From the NCBI GenBank assembly GCA_046329535.1, contig JAXLUN010000004.1:186001-250000 (forward strand): a DNA stretch of 64,000 nucleotides, written 5' to 3'. This document shows positions 18,347 to 27,932 of the stretch, one piece after another (the first letter of the stretch is position 1; every line of letters begins with the position of its first letter). Position numbers and translations under genes: made by a program. The notes beneath the pieces are model-generated. The model was given only the letters and a program-made list of their open reading frames with translations, did not search any database and was not told where the DNA came from. This DNA comes from Bog-950 sp046329535 (GTDB lineage: Bacteria; Bacteroidota; Bacteroidia; Chitinophagales; LD1).

Positions 18347-18682
18347 TTACTCCGCTTTAGGTTTGCCCCATTTGCTTTTGCATCGCTGCGCAAACTCTTG
18401 TTTAAAATGCTCCCGCTCTTCAGGGCTCATGCTTTCCCATTTGGCTTTCCAGTATTTGCGGTGTCCCCACGGGCCACCCGCTCCTTTTATCCGGATGCCT
18501 CCCAGCAATATCTTAGATAACACCACCATACCTATAGCCATATAAAAATCAACCGTTGGCAGATGAAACAGATAAGGCATAATCCAGTTCCACAAATACA
18601 TAGTGGCATAGCCAAACAGTAAAAAAGCCAGAACCAGCAAAGCGGCAATTCCTAATCCTCGTAATACCCATTTCATAATCAC
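18347..18682 (-). CDS. Small membrane protein, probable ECF sigma partner
   Basis: 111 aa with two hydrophobic helices (about 8-30 and 44-64) and a strongly charged C-terminal tail containing MSPEEREHFKQEF, similar in tone to small sigma-linked membrane proteins in Bacteroidota. It follows the ECF sigma gene by 22 bases on the same strand and is very likely co-transcribed. Position suggests it modulates or anchors the sigma factor, but it has no recognisable zinc-binding anti-sigma domain. The protein could start at the first or third codon (MIMK). Confidence 0.6.
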   Translation of the reverse strand: MIMKWVLRGLGIAALLVLAFLLFGYATMYLWNWIMPYLFHLPTVDFYMAIGMVVLSKILLGGIRIKGAGGPWGHRKYWKAKWESMSPEEREHFKQEFAQRCKSKWGKPKAE

Positions 18683-18704
18683 TGAATTTAGTGTTGCTTA
18701 ATTT

Positions 18705-19262
18705 TTAAAACAAATCGTTGTAAAGAGTCTTCAATCGCTCTCGTAAGAAAAGAATAGCATACCGTTTCCGGCTCAGCAGGGTGTTCATGTTTGCACCCGT
18801 TATAGCCGATATCTCTTGAAAGCTTTTATCTTCAATTTCATGCATGATAAAAACCTCCCGCTGTTCTTTCGGTAATTCATCCAGCGCAGCCATTAAGCCC
18901 TCGGTAATAGCAGTGCGCATCATTTCAGTTTCCGGAGAATTGCTGTTGCCCGGCAAAAAGTCAGATATATCCAGTCGGTCCCCATCATCACCTGCGCGTA
19001 TGGCAAAATGATCTTCCAGCGAATCAGGCTTCTTCTTTCGGTAACGGTCTGTAATCTTATTACGCGCAACCGTAAACAGCCAGGACGCCATCTGCTCAAC
19101 CGGCCTCATCAGCCTATAAGTGTTTACCAGTTCGTAAAAAACATCCTGCAAAACATCTTCGGCATCTTCCTGGGTAGGCACTCTCTTGCGAATGAACTCC
19201 AACAGGCGTCTGCGCTCCTTTTCAACGGTTTCACGAATGGACTCATTCTGAATTTCTGACAT
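18705..19262 (-). CDS. ECF-type RNA polymerase sigma factor
   Basis: 185 aa from the ATG at 19260-19262 (MSEIQNESIRETVE); an ATG 21 bases upstream is also possible, and a longer frame reaches 19355. Sigma region 2 is seen as EDAEDVLQDVFYELVNTY with SWLFTVARNKITDRYRKKK, and region 4 as ALDELPKEQREVFIMHEIEDKSFQEISAITGANMNTLLSRKRYAILFLR. This architecture (region 2 plus region 4, no regions 1 or 3) is that of ECF sigmas, which direct RNA polymerase to envelope-stress or similar promoters. The co-directional small membrane protein downstream is the probable regulator. Confidence 0.92.
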   Translation of the reverse strand: MSEIQNESIRETVEKERRRLLEFIRKRVPTQEDAEDVLQDVFYELVNTYRLMRPVEQMASWLFTVARNKITDRYRKKKPDSLEDHFAIRAGDDGDRLDISDFLPGNSNSPETEMMRTAITEGLMAALDELPKEQREVFIMHEIEDKSFQEISAITGANMNTLLSRKRYAILFLRERLKTLYNDLF

Positions 19263-19516
19263 TGTAAACTGTAAGTTGACCATCTTGATTGCTCTTCTAA
19301 TGGTATCAATGACGAGCAATCCGAATGGATATTGTATAGCCGTAAATCTATTCAATAGAATGGAAACACTCAGCCATTTTTTAGCCTGTCTGATTTTAGC
19401 TGTATTAAGAGAGAATGCGAAAACCGTCTAAAATACATCCGTACCCAAAACTAATTGTAGTTTTATGCAACTATTATTCAGATATTAGGTAAAACCTGAT
19501 AATTTTATAACCGAGC

Positions 19517-20911
19517 ATGAGTCAAGAAAACCCGAATACGGCCAGTCTTTACGTATCCGACAGTAATTCCCGGTTTGAGCAACAGGTAGAGGCCAACGAG
19601 TTGAACCTGTTTCTGTCTGTATATAAATCATTGTTGAACTTAGGGGCAGATTCAGTACAAAATCCTAAAGATAAACGCTACATCCGGGTTACTAATTTTA
19701 TCTCTATCAATTATTTTATCGGCTCACTGGTCTATTTAAGTTTCGCACTCTTTCTCGAAAAATGGCAGTGGTTTTATGCAACGGGGTCTTTCACTCTCAT
19801 GAGCCTTGCGGTGCTTTTTTTAAATGGTTTCGGCAAAACCAATTTCTCTCGGGTTGCTTTTATTTTCGGTACCAATGCGCTGGTGTTTATACAAACTTTG
19901 ATTGCCGGAAAAGAATCACTGGGCTTGAACTACTTTTTTATTGCGGTTATATTCCCTTTTCTCATATACGATATTCGTCAGTTTGTAATGGTTGCCATCG
20001 GCATTCTGATACCGCTCGTTTATCTTTATCTGTTCGATACAGTTGAACCGTACTTTAAAGCTTACAATCTCAGCCATGCCGAATTGGTAGTGTTAGCCAG
20101 TGTAAGTATTGTGCTGCAGTTCATTCTCATCATTACCTCGGTATATCAGTTTGTGTTTTATAATCGTAAGGCAGAGCGCGAACTCGAAACCTCAAATGCC
20201 CAGATGATGATGCAAACCTCAGAGTTAAAGCGATCTAATTCAGATTTGGAACAATTTGCCTATATCATATCGCACGATTTGAAAGCCCCCGTGCGTAATA
20301 TCTCAAGCTTCATGAACTTATTGGTGAATAAATACGGCACTACCCTCAATCCCGAAGCCCGTGAGTTCGTGCAGTATTCTCAAACAGGAGCCAAGCGTCT
20401 GGAGCGTCTGATTGATGATATTCTGGCATACAGCCGCCTGGGAACAAACCTCCCTAAACCTATACCGGTAAATTTAAACGATGTAGTTAGTACCATCCGT
20501 TTTGAATCGCATGACCGGTTAGTTGCCAATAACGGAAAAATCAATATCAACAAAGAACTACCGGTGGTCAATAACGTGCACTCCTCACTTATGTATCACG
20601 TGTTTCAAAACCTCATTAACAATGGGTTGAAGTTTAACAAGAGTGCTATTCCTGAAATAAATATCAACTGGACCAACTCACTTAACTACTACACCTTTAC
20701 AGTGAGCGATAACGGAATTGGAATCAGCAAAGAATATTCTGCCACTATTTTTCAGATGTTTAAGCGTTTGCATAATGAAAATGAATACGATGGAACGGGA
20801 ATCGGATTGGCCATTTGTAAAAAGATAGTCGAATACTATCATGGTGAAATCTGGTTTGAGAGCGAAGAAGGAAAAGGTACCATGTTTCATTTTACCATCC
20901 GTAAATTCTGA
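19517..20911 (+). CDS. Membrane sensor histidine kinase
   Basis: 464 aa. Six hydrophobic helices between about residues 60 and 215 form a membrane sensor module with short loops, followed by a coiled-coil linker, HisKA (YIISHDLKAPVRN, phospho-acceptor H253) and HATPase_c (NLINNGLKFN N box; DNGIGISKEYSATIFQMFKRLH; GTGIGLAICKKIVEYYHG). The catalytic half is close to that of the TPR kinase at 16527, suggesting duplication of one kinase core onto two sensor heads. No response regulator is adjacent. The likely signal is in the membrane, since there is no large extracytoplasmic domain. Confidence 0.9.
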   Translation: MSQENPNTASLYVSDSNSRFEQQVEANELNLFLSVYKSLLNLGADSVQNPKDKRYIRVTNFISINYFIGSLVYLSFALFLEKWQWFYATGSFTLMSLAVLFLNGFGKTNFSRVAFIFGTNALVFIQTLIAGKESLGLNYFFIAVIFPFLIYDIRQFVMVAIGILIPLVYLYLFDTVEPYFKAYNLSHAELVVLASVSIVLQFILIITSVYQFVFYNRKAERELETSNAQMMMQTSELKRSNSDLEQFAYIISHDLKAPVRNISSFMNLLVNKYGTTLNPEAREFVQYSQTGAKRLERLIDDILAYSRLGTNLPKPIPVNLNDVVSTIRFESHDRLVANNGKININKELPVVNNVHSSLMYHVFQNLINNGLKFNKSAIPEININWTNSLNYYTFTVSDNGIGISKEYSATIFQMFKRLHNENEYDGTGIGLAICKKIVEYYHGEIWFESEEGKGTMFHFTIRKF

Positions 20912-21037
20912 TTCCTCTTTATTTATCGCCAAGTATTTAGTCTTATCATATTCTGTATTCGGGTTTATAAAATTGATTTCTAATTAACATTCAGATAGAA
21001 ATAATTTGCTCTATTCGCACCCGTAAAAGTACAAAGT

Positions 21038-23167
21038 ATGAAGAAGTCAATTGTTTTTATCGTGTTCGTACTGGTCACTGTCTTTTCAAAGGCACAGCTT
21101 GTCATCAATGAATTGTCTCAGGGACCTAACAATACCAAAGAATACGTAGAGTTGTTAGTAACAGGAAGTCCTGTTTGCGGGGCGGCCAACACGGTTGATT
21201 TACGAGGTTGGATAATAGATGATAACAACAGTTGGCATGGAACGGGTTCTGGTGCAGGTATTGCCGGAGGTCATGTACGTTTTGCCAATGTATCGCAATG
21301 GGCAAATGTAAAAATCGGAACTTTAATTCTGATTTATAACGATTTGGAAACCAGTGCTGCAACCGATGCTCTTACAGTAGATACAACCGATGCTAATGCC
21401 GATTGTGTTTTTGTGGTTCCGGTTAGTTCATCGGTACTGGATAAAAATGTGACCTTGCCTGTAAGTGCCGGTACCATGACAACCTATAATGTTGGTGGAA
21501 CCGTTTACTCGTCAACCGGCAACTGGGTATGTTTGGGTATGGCTAATTCTGCCGATGCATTTCATACAGTCTCTCCAACTAATTATGCTGCAGCTTATCA
21601 TTCTATAGGTTGGGGAGGTGTAAATAATCAACTGAATGTTTATTACCCGGCCAACCAGGGGGGGCTGGTTATATATATGGCAAACACAGTCGACAATGAT
21701 CCGTTTAATGCGGCTAATTTTATTGATAGTTCAGCCGCTACAAATGAAACCCCCGGTGCTCCTAACAATGCCGCCAACGCAGCATGGATATCTTCTTTAA
21801 ATCATAATTGTCAGCCGTACACTTCTCCTGCTTTCAATATTTCAACTCCTCAGCAGTTAACTTGTGCAAACGCAGAGGTTGTTTTGCAGGCTAATTCATC
21901 TTCTTCGGGTTTAACTTATACCTGGAGTTCCGGAGCATCTAACTCAAATCTGGATACCGTTACCACTGCCGGAGTTTATTCGGTTACCGTTTCTGATGGA
22001 ACTGCTTCCTGTACAGCTTCGGCATCAGTCAGTGTCAGCCAGAACACTACAGTTCCGGATGTAACTATTACTTCCGTTGCAGGTTCGTGTTCTTCTAATA
22101 CCGACACATTGGTAGCTTCTTCTACTACAAGTGGAGTTGGTTTTGATTGGGGCAATGGCGTAACCGGCAGCCAGAATATTGTATCAACTGCTGGCACATA
22201 CTATGTTACAGTTACCGACCCCGCAAATGGTTGTGCTGGTATCGATTCTATTATCATATCGGGCATTTCCGGGCTTTCCATAACAGTCAATGGAATCAAT
22301 ACATCATGCGGAAACAGTAATGGAAGTGCGGTCGTACTCGTTAATTCAGGAAGTGCCGATACTTTTTTATGGAGCAATGGAGGGAACAACGATACAATCA
22401 CCCAATTGGCTGCAGGCACCTATTCGGTAACTGTTTCCACTAATAGCGGATGCAGTGCTACAGCCAGTGTAGTCATTGGTTCTAGTGGTACTCAGCCTCC
22501 GGTAATCAATTCAGACAAAACAATTATGTGTTCAGGTGATAGCGCACAGGTATGTGCTCCGCTAAACTATCAATCTTATCTGTGGAATACCGGAGAGACA
22601 ACCAATTGCATATACACCAAACTGGCGGGTAATTACTATGTAACAGTAACGGAAGTTGGCAACTGCACGGTGGCATCCAACGCAATTGCTATTACCGTTC
22701 GTCCTTTACCTCCGGTATCTATCAGTGTTAACGGAGATACCTTGAAAGCATTTAACTCCATTACCTACCAGTGGTTTTACAATGGCTCGCTTATTCCGAA
22801 TGCTACTCAGAGTGTTTATGTAGCGCTGCAAAATGGTAAGTACAGTGTAGAAGTAAGTGATACAAACGGATGTAAAGCTTTATCCAATCCGGTTTTAATA
22901 AACCATACAGGCATTAATGAATCGAACTTAGCACTTAGTGTCCGGGTATATCCAAATCCGGTTGAGAATAATCAACTTTTCATTGAAGTTCCCGAAATTT
23001 TGATCGGTTCAGATTATAGTATTCTAGATATGGAATCAAGAAGGGTAAGTTCGGGACTCATAGAGGCTACTCAAACTCAAATACAGGCTCATTTACCCAA
23101 AGGAACCTATTTGTTAAGAATATGCTCGGAGAAGGATATAATTGCCCGGAAACTTGTTTGGTTTTAA
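21038..23167 (+). CDS. T9SS-secreted lamin-tail-domain protein
   Basis: 709 aa. Signal peptide (MKKSIVFIVFVLVTVFSKA), then a lamin-tail-like domain (LVINELSQGPNNTKEYVELL about 21-40, with DLRGWIIDDN and a TPGAPNN end near 245). Several Ig/PKD-like repeats follow (about 265-600), each with a Y-x-W-S-x-G or F-L-W-S-N-G motif and a G-x-Y-x-V-T-V-x-x segment. The last ~75 residues (VRVYPNPVENNQLFIEV ... GTYLLRICSEKDIIARKLVWF) are a type A T9SS sorting domain. The domain set is common in surface adhesins or envelope proteins of Bacteroidota; no enzymatic motif is visible. It stands alone between intergenic gaps. Confidence 0.85.
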   Translation: MKKSIVFIVFVLVTVFSKAQLVINELSQGPNNTKEYVELLVTGSPVCGAANTVDLRGWIIDDNNSWHGTGSGAGIAGGHVRFANVSQWANVKIGTLILIYNDLETSAATDALTVDTTDANADCVFVVPVSSSVLDKNVTLPVSAGTMTTYNVGGTVYSSTGNWVCLGMANSADAFHTVSPTNYAAAYHSIGWGGVNNQLNVYYPANQGGLVIYMANTVDNDPFNAANFIDSSAATNETPGAPNNAANAAWISSLNHNCQPYTSPAFNISTPQQLTCANAEVVLQANSSSSGLTYTWSSGASNSNLDTVTTAGVYSVTVSDGTASCTASASVSVSQNTTVPDVTITSVAGSCSSNTDTLVASSTTSGVGFDWGNGVTGSQNIVSTAGTYYVTVTDPANGCAGIDSIIISGISGLSITVNGINTSCGNSNGSAVVLVNSGSADTFLWSNGGNNDTITQLAAGTYSVTVSTNSGCSATASVVIGSSGTQPPVINSDKTIMCSGDSAQVCAPLNYQSYLWNTGETTNCIYTKLAGNYYVTVTEVGNCTVASNAIAITVRPLPPVSISVNGDTLKAFNSITYQWFYNGSLIPNATQSVYVALQNGKYSVEVSDTNGCKALSNPVLINHTGINESNLALSVRVYPNPVENNQLFIEVPEILIGSDYSILDMESRRVSSGLIEATQTQIQAHLPKGTYLLRICSEKDIIARKLVWF

Positions 23168-23472
23168 CACGGAGAGTGGTCCACGATTATTTTTACATGG
23201 TTTCTGACTTCCGAAAAAGCACAAACAATCCGTTAAAACATTTTTTTGAACTTCATGCTTGATTTTTCTTATTCACATTTCAACAATTATATTATAATGT
23301 AATTCATTTAAGGTGCCTGAAACCATTGACAATACTTGATTTAGGTCCCTATTTAAACTTAATCCAAATTCAAATTAGTAGTCGAAATTTTATTCAGCTT
23401 TTTTTGGTTATTTAACCTTGGGTGCACATATTTGCCCCGCAATTTTACAATTCTATGACAATTCTCTTCTCA
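23168..23472. other. Intergenic region upstream of the respiratory operon
   Basis: About 305 AT-rich bases without a gene. The 3' end holds the proposed actA promoter; the rest shows no repeat or stable hairpin by eye. Confidence 0.5.
23403..23435 (+). promoter_or_regulatory. Putative Bacteroidota-type promoter of the ACIII-oxidase operon
   Basis: TTTG at 23403-23406, 21 bases, then CATATTTG at 23428-23435, which fits the TTTG-(19-21)-TAnnTTTG consensus with one mismatch. Transcription would begin near 23442, so an actA start at 23422 is unlikely and the ATGs at 23455 or 23473 are preferred. Confidence 0.45.
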
Positions 23473-24747
23473 ATGAAGTCAAGAAATACCAAGCCAGCCT
23501 CGAAAAATTTTAGCCTCATTGCTTTCTTAACAATCCTGTTAACGCTCGGTTATCTTTTTGCCGGTGCTCAGGATGATAAAGCCAAATGGACAGAAGGAAA
23601 ATCATTATTCAAAAGCAATTGTGCTGCCTGTCATAATCCAACGGCTGATGGTACAGGGCCTGCACTTGCAGGAGTAACTGCTCGTTGGGAGGGTGCCGGT
23701 GATTATCAGGGAAAAACAGGTGCCCAGTGGTTACGCATTTGGATTAAGAACTATAATGATGCAGTAAAAGCTAATTATAAATACGCAGTAGATATGGCGA
23801 ATAGCCGTCCGGCTGCCATGAATGTTTTCAATACATTGAAAGATGAAGACATAGATAAAATTTTATTCTACGCTGAAAATTCAACCAAGTTCAATCAAAC
23901 GCCTACTCCTCCTCCAGGAGGTGGTAATGAAGCAAAAGCAGGAGGGGCTGATAGTCCGGGTTTCGCACTCTATCTTTTCGCTTTTGTATTGCTGTTATTG
24001 GTAGCTATTTTGATTGGTGTAACGAATCGGTTAGATGCTATTGTGTCTGAAAAGAAAGGAGTAGAACAGGTAGCTAAAGTTCCGTTCTGGAAGAAACCTA
24101 ACTTTGTAGTAGCATTGGTGCTTATAGGAATTGTTTATGGCGGATATAAAACAGTGGATGCCACTGTTCATTTAGGCAGAATGCAAGGTTATCAGCCAAC
24201 TCAGCCTATAAAGTACTCTCATGCATTACATGCTGGGAAACATAAAATTGACTGTCAGTATTGTCATAGCACCGCAAATAAAGGCAAGCATGCTAACATT
24301 CCTTCCATTAACACCTGCATGAACTGCCACAAGAATGTTAGCAAGGGTCCTAAATATGGAACTGAAGAAATTGCTAAAATTTACGAAGCAGCAGGATGGG
24401 ATCCGGCAGCTAAAGATTACACTAAACCTTCTAAGCCGGTTGAATGGGTTCGTATTCATAATCTTCCTGACCATGTATATTTCAACCACGCACAACACGT
24501 AAATGCAGGTAAGGTTCAATGTCAAACATGTCATGGTCCTATTGAAACTATGGAGGAGGTTTACCAATATTCTCCACTTTCTATGGGATGGTGCATTAAC
24601 TGTCACAGAAATACAGAAGTACAGTTTGCTTCAAACAACTATTATGGAGCTTACCAGCAAATTCATGAAAAACTGAAAGATAAGAAGATAAGCAAGGTAA
24701 CTGTTGAAACCATTGGTGGAACAGAGTGTCAAAAATGTCACTACTAG
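23473..24747 (+). CDS. actA: ACIII subunit ActA, multiheme cytochrome c
   Basis: Electron-transfer subunit of Alternative Complex III, which oxidises menaquinol. 424 aa from ATG 23473 (ATG 23455 also possible). An N-terminal signal/membrane segment (about 13-33) is followed by a monoheme cytochrome c module with CAACH (C50), a second transmembrane helix (about 155-175) and a class III-type multiheme domain with CQYCH, CMNCH, CQTCH, CINCH and CQKCH. Six CxxCH motifs are seen, one in the front module and five in the back. First gene of a single co-directional run reaching subunit IV of the oxidase. Confidence 0.9.
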   Translation: MKSRNTKPASKNFSLIAFLTILLTLGYLFAGAQDDKAKWTEGKSLFKSNCAACHNPTADGTGPALAGVTARWEGAGDYQGKTGAQWLRIWIKNYNDAVKANYKYAVDMANSRPAAMNVFNTLKDEDIDKILFYAENSTKFNQTPTPPPGGGNEAKAGGADSPGFALYLFAFVLLLLVAILIGVTNRLDAIVSEKKGVEQVAKVPFWKKPNFVVALVLIGIVYGGYKTVDATVHLGRMQGYQPTQPIKYSHALHAGKHKIDCQYCHSTANKGKHANIPSINTCMNCHKNVSKGPKYGTEEIAKIYEAAGWDPAAKDYTKPSKPVEWVRIHNLPDHVYFNHAQHVNAGKVQCQTCHGPIETMEEVYQYSPLSMGWCINCHRNTEVQFASNNYYGAYQQIHEKLKDKKISKVTVETIGGTECQKCHY

Positions 24748-24795
24748 AATATAGAATCAGGATTCAAAAATAATATCTCAATACAAGCAAGAAAC

Positions 24796-27700
24796 ATGGC
24801 TGAGAAAATATACTGGAAAGGAATAGAAGAGAAGGAACAATTAGAAGGTTATCGCGCAATTGCTGAAAAGGAGTTTGCCGAAGATCTTCCTGTTTTGAAT
24901 TCTATAACCGAAACAATAAGTACCGGTAAATCCAATAGGAGAGACTTTTTGAAAATGTTGGGCTTTAGCGTAACAGCAGCCACAATAGCTGCCAGTTGCG
25001 AAATGCCTGTGCGCAAGTCTATACCTTACGTATGGAGACCAGAAGAGATTGTTCCCGGTGTGGCCAATTACTATGCATCTACTTTTTACCAAGGTGGAGA
25101 TTATACTGCGGTATTGGTAAAAACGAGAGAAGGACGCCCAATTAAAATTGAGGGTAGAGACAAGAAAAATGCACGTGTTACAAAGGGCGGAACCAGTGCA
25201 AGAACACAGGCATCTGTTCTTAGCTTATATGACGGAGCAAGATTCAGAAACCCGAAACGGGGAACTGAAAATATCACTTGGGAAACAGCCGATAAGGAAA
25301 TAGGAGATAAGCTAAAGGCCGCATCTGCTGCTGGGAAGGTGGTATTGTTTTCATCTACAGTAATCTCTCCATCTACCAAAGCTGTTATTGCAGATTTTGG
25401 TAGTTCACTGGGGGCTGGTAAATTTGAGCATCTGGTTTATGACGGTATTTCATACTCAGGAATGCTTGATGCGAATGAAAAGAATTTTGGAAAGAGGTTG
25501 ATCCCTTCTTACAATTTTGCAAAGGCAAAAGTTATTGTAGGCGTAGGCGCTGACTTTTTGGGAACTTGGGTTTCTCCCACTGAATTTTCTGCCGACTATT
25601 CTGAAAACAGAAAAGTTAGCAAAGAGAAGGCTGAAATGAGTCGACACATTCAGATTGAATCGGTTCCTACAATTACAGGTTATAAAGCCGATACAAGAAT
25701 TTCAGTTAAAGCTTCCGAAGAGTTAACCTCACTGGTTGACTTATACAATATAGTTACAGGAACCGGGGCATCCAAAAATGAAAAAATAAACAAGGCTGGA
25801 AAGGACTTGTTGGATGCTAAAGGTGCATCTTTAGTAGTTTGCGGCTCTAATGACACCAATGCTCAGTTAGTTACCAACGCCATCAATAATGCTCTTGGTA
25901 ACTATGGAACTACCATTACCTGGGATCGTCCTTATAACACTAAGCAAGGGTCAGATAAGGCTATAACTTCTCTAATAGAAGGGCTGAATAATGGCTCGGT
26001 TAAGGCTGTTCTGTTTTACGAAACCAATCCGGTTTATAATTCTCCTGTAAAAGGTCTGGCAGAGGCATTAAAGAAAGCAGATGTAACCGTATCATTCTCT
26101 AGCAGATTGGACGAAACGTCCTTAGCAGTTTCATATATATTACCAGACTGTCACTGGTTAGAGAGTTGGAACGATGCAGAACCTAAGGCAGGTATACTGA
26201 ACACTATTCAGCCAACAATTTCAAAGTTGTTTGACACCCGTCAGTTCCAGGATACCTTATTGAAATGGTCTGGTAAAGAAGGTTCTTATTATGAGTTTAT
26301 TAAAAAATACTGGGAATCAAATTTATACGGAAAGCAAACAGAGTATAACGGGTTCTGGGCATTCTGGGATAATGCAGTGGCGGACGGAGAGGTTGAATTG
26401 CCCGCCACCGGAGGAGCATCCTATGTAGCATCAGATGTTGCAGTTGCTCTGGCAGCAGTTTCTCAATCAGCAGCATCTTTGGGAGATGTTCAGGTTAAGT
26501 TATACGAATCAATTGCAGTGGGTGACGGTTACTGGTCAGACAACCCATATTTACAGGAGTTACCTGATCCTGTATCTAAAGTTACCTGGGATAACTACAT
26601 CGTTGCCAATCCGCGTTGGATGAACAAAAACGGATACAACATTGACCCTGATTTTAAAGCAAAAGAGTATGCAATTGCCAAACTAACCGTAAACGGGCAA
26701 TCAGTAGAACTTCCCGTAGTTGGTGTTCCGGGTACTCCTGAAGGAGTGTTTGGAGTAGCTTTAGGTTATGGTCGTGAGGCGGTTGCACATAGTGAATTGA
26801 AAATTGGCAAGAATGTCTTCAAATTGCTCACAGGCAAGGATGGAAACTTTACTAATGTTGCCAAAGCTACTATTGAAAAAACAGCTAAGGTTGAAAAGTT
26901 AGCTATTACTCAGACCCACTTCAATATTACCTTGAAAGATTTGGGTGGCGTTAAAACCAGAAAGACCGTTAAAGAAACTACCCTTCATGAGTACAAGAAA
27001 AATCCTCATGCTGGTAATGAAGAGCGTGAGCATATCTTAGAGGAGATGGTAACACTTTACAGTGACCATGACTATCCCGGACATCACTGGACTATGGTCA
27101 TCGATTTGAATTCATGTGATGGTTGCGGTGCTTGTGTAGTTGCTTGTAATGTAGAAAATAACGTTCCGGTGGTGGGTAAAGATCAGGTGATCCGCTCACG
27201 TGAAATGCACTGGTTACGTATTGACAGGTATTATACTGGAGAAGCAGATAACCCGGATGTAGTATTCCAGCCTATGCTTTGTCAGCATTGCGATAATGCT
27301 CCTTGTGAGAACGTTTGTCCGGTTGCTGCAACCAATCACAGTAGTGAAGGATTAAATCAAATGGCATATAACCGTTGTATTGGTACCCGTTACTGTGCTA
27401 ATAACTGTCCATACAAAGTAAGAAGATTCAACTGGTATGATTACCAACAGGCAGATGCTTTTGATAAACAGTATGGCACCAGTAACGATATGAACATGGC
27501 CTCTGAGACATTAGGATTACATGAGCCACTTACCAGAATGGTTTTGAATCCGGATGTAACAGTTCGTTCAAGAGGAGTAATGGAAAAATGTTCGTTCTGT
27601 GTTCAGAGACTTCAGTCCGCCAAGTTAGATGCTAAGAAAGAGAACAGATTATTGAAAGATGGTGATGCAAAAGTAGCTTGTCAAACAGCATGTGCTTCCG

Positions 27701-27888
27701 GTGCCATAGTATTTGGAGACAGAAACGACCAGACCAGTGAAGTAGCCAAGTTATATAAAGATGAAAGAACTTTTGGTGTGATTGAAGAAATACATACTAT
27801 GCCTAACGTATTGTATCTGACTCAAGTTAGAAACAAGGAAGAGGAGAAAAAGTATGAGATAATCGATTATTACCACGAAAAAGCCTAG
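24796..27888 (+). CDS. actB: ACIII subunit ActB, molybdopterin-oxidoreductase-like/Fe-S fusion
   Basis: 1030 aa, equivalent to fused B1 and B2 parts. A Tat-like signal (RRDFLKMLGFSVTAATIAAS, about 49-68) implies export in folded form. Residues about 70-740 resemble the molybdopterin oxidoreductase catalytic domain but, as known for ActB, would not carry the cofactor. The C-terminal part (about 755-1020) is a ferredoxin-like domain with four Cys clusters: CDGCGACVVAC, CQHCDNAPCENVCP, CIGTRYCANNCP and CSFCVQ with CQTAC, enough for four Fe-S clusters that pass electrons toward the heme subunits. 48 bases after actA. Confidence 0.92.
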   Translation: MAEKIYWKGIEEKEQLEGYRAIAEKEFAEDLPVLNSITETISTGKSNRRDFLKMLGFSVTAATIAASCEMPVRKSIPYVWRPEEIVPGVANYYASTFYQGGDYTAVLVKTREGRPIKIEGRDKKNARVTKGGTSARTQASVLSLYDGARFRNPKRGTENITWETADKEIGDKLKAASAAGKVVLFSSTVISPSTKAVIADFGSSLGAGKFEHLVYDGISYSGMLDANEKNFGKRLIPSYNFAKAKVIVGVGADFLGTWVSPTEFSADYSENRKVSKEKAEMSRHIQIESVPTITGYKADTRISVKASEELTSLVDLYNIVTGTGASKNEKINKAGKDLLDAKGASLVVCGSNDTNAQLVTNAINNALGNYGTTITWDRPYNTKQGSDKAITSLIEGLNNGSVKAVLFYETNPVYNSPVKGLAEALKKADVTVSFSSRLDETSLAVSYILPDCHWLESWNDAEPKAGILNTIQPTISKLFDTRQFQDTLLKWSGKEGSYYEFIKKYWESNLYGKQTEYNGFWAFWDNAVADGEVELPATGGASYVASDVAVALAAVSQSAASLGDVQVKLYESIAVGDGYWSDNPYLQELPDPVSKVTWDNYIVANPRWMNKNGYNIDPDFKAKEYAIAKLTVNGQSVELPVVGVPGTPEGVFGVALGYGREAVAHSELKIGKNVFKLLTGKDGNFTNVAKATIEKTAKVEKLAITQTHFNITLKDLGGVKTRKTVKETTLHEYKKNPHAGNEEREHILEEMVTLYSDHDYPGHHWTMVIDLNSCDGCGACVVACNVENNVPVVGKDQVIRSREMHWLRIDRYYTGEADNPDVVFQPMLCQHCDNAPCENVCPVAATNHSSEGLNQMAYNRCIGTRYCANNCPYKVRRFNWYDYQQADAFDKQYGTSNDMNMASETLGLHEPLTRMVLNPDVTVRSRGVMEKCSFCVQRLQSAKLDAKKENRLLKDGDAKVACQTACASGAIVFGDRNDQTSEVAKLYKDERTFGVIEEIHTMPNVLYLTQVRNKEEEKKYEIIDYYHEKA

Positions 27889-27932
27889 TATTTTTCAGAA
27901 ATTAAAGATTGCTAAAAAGATAATTCGAAAAA

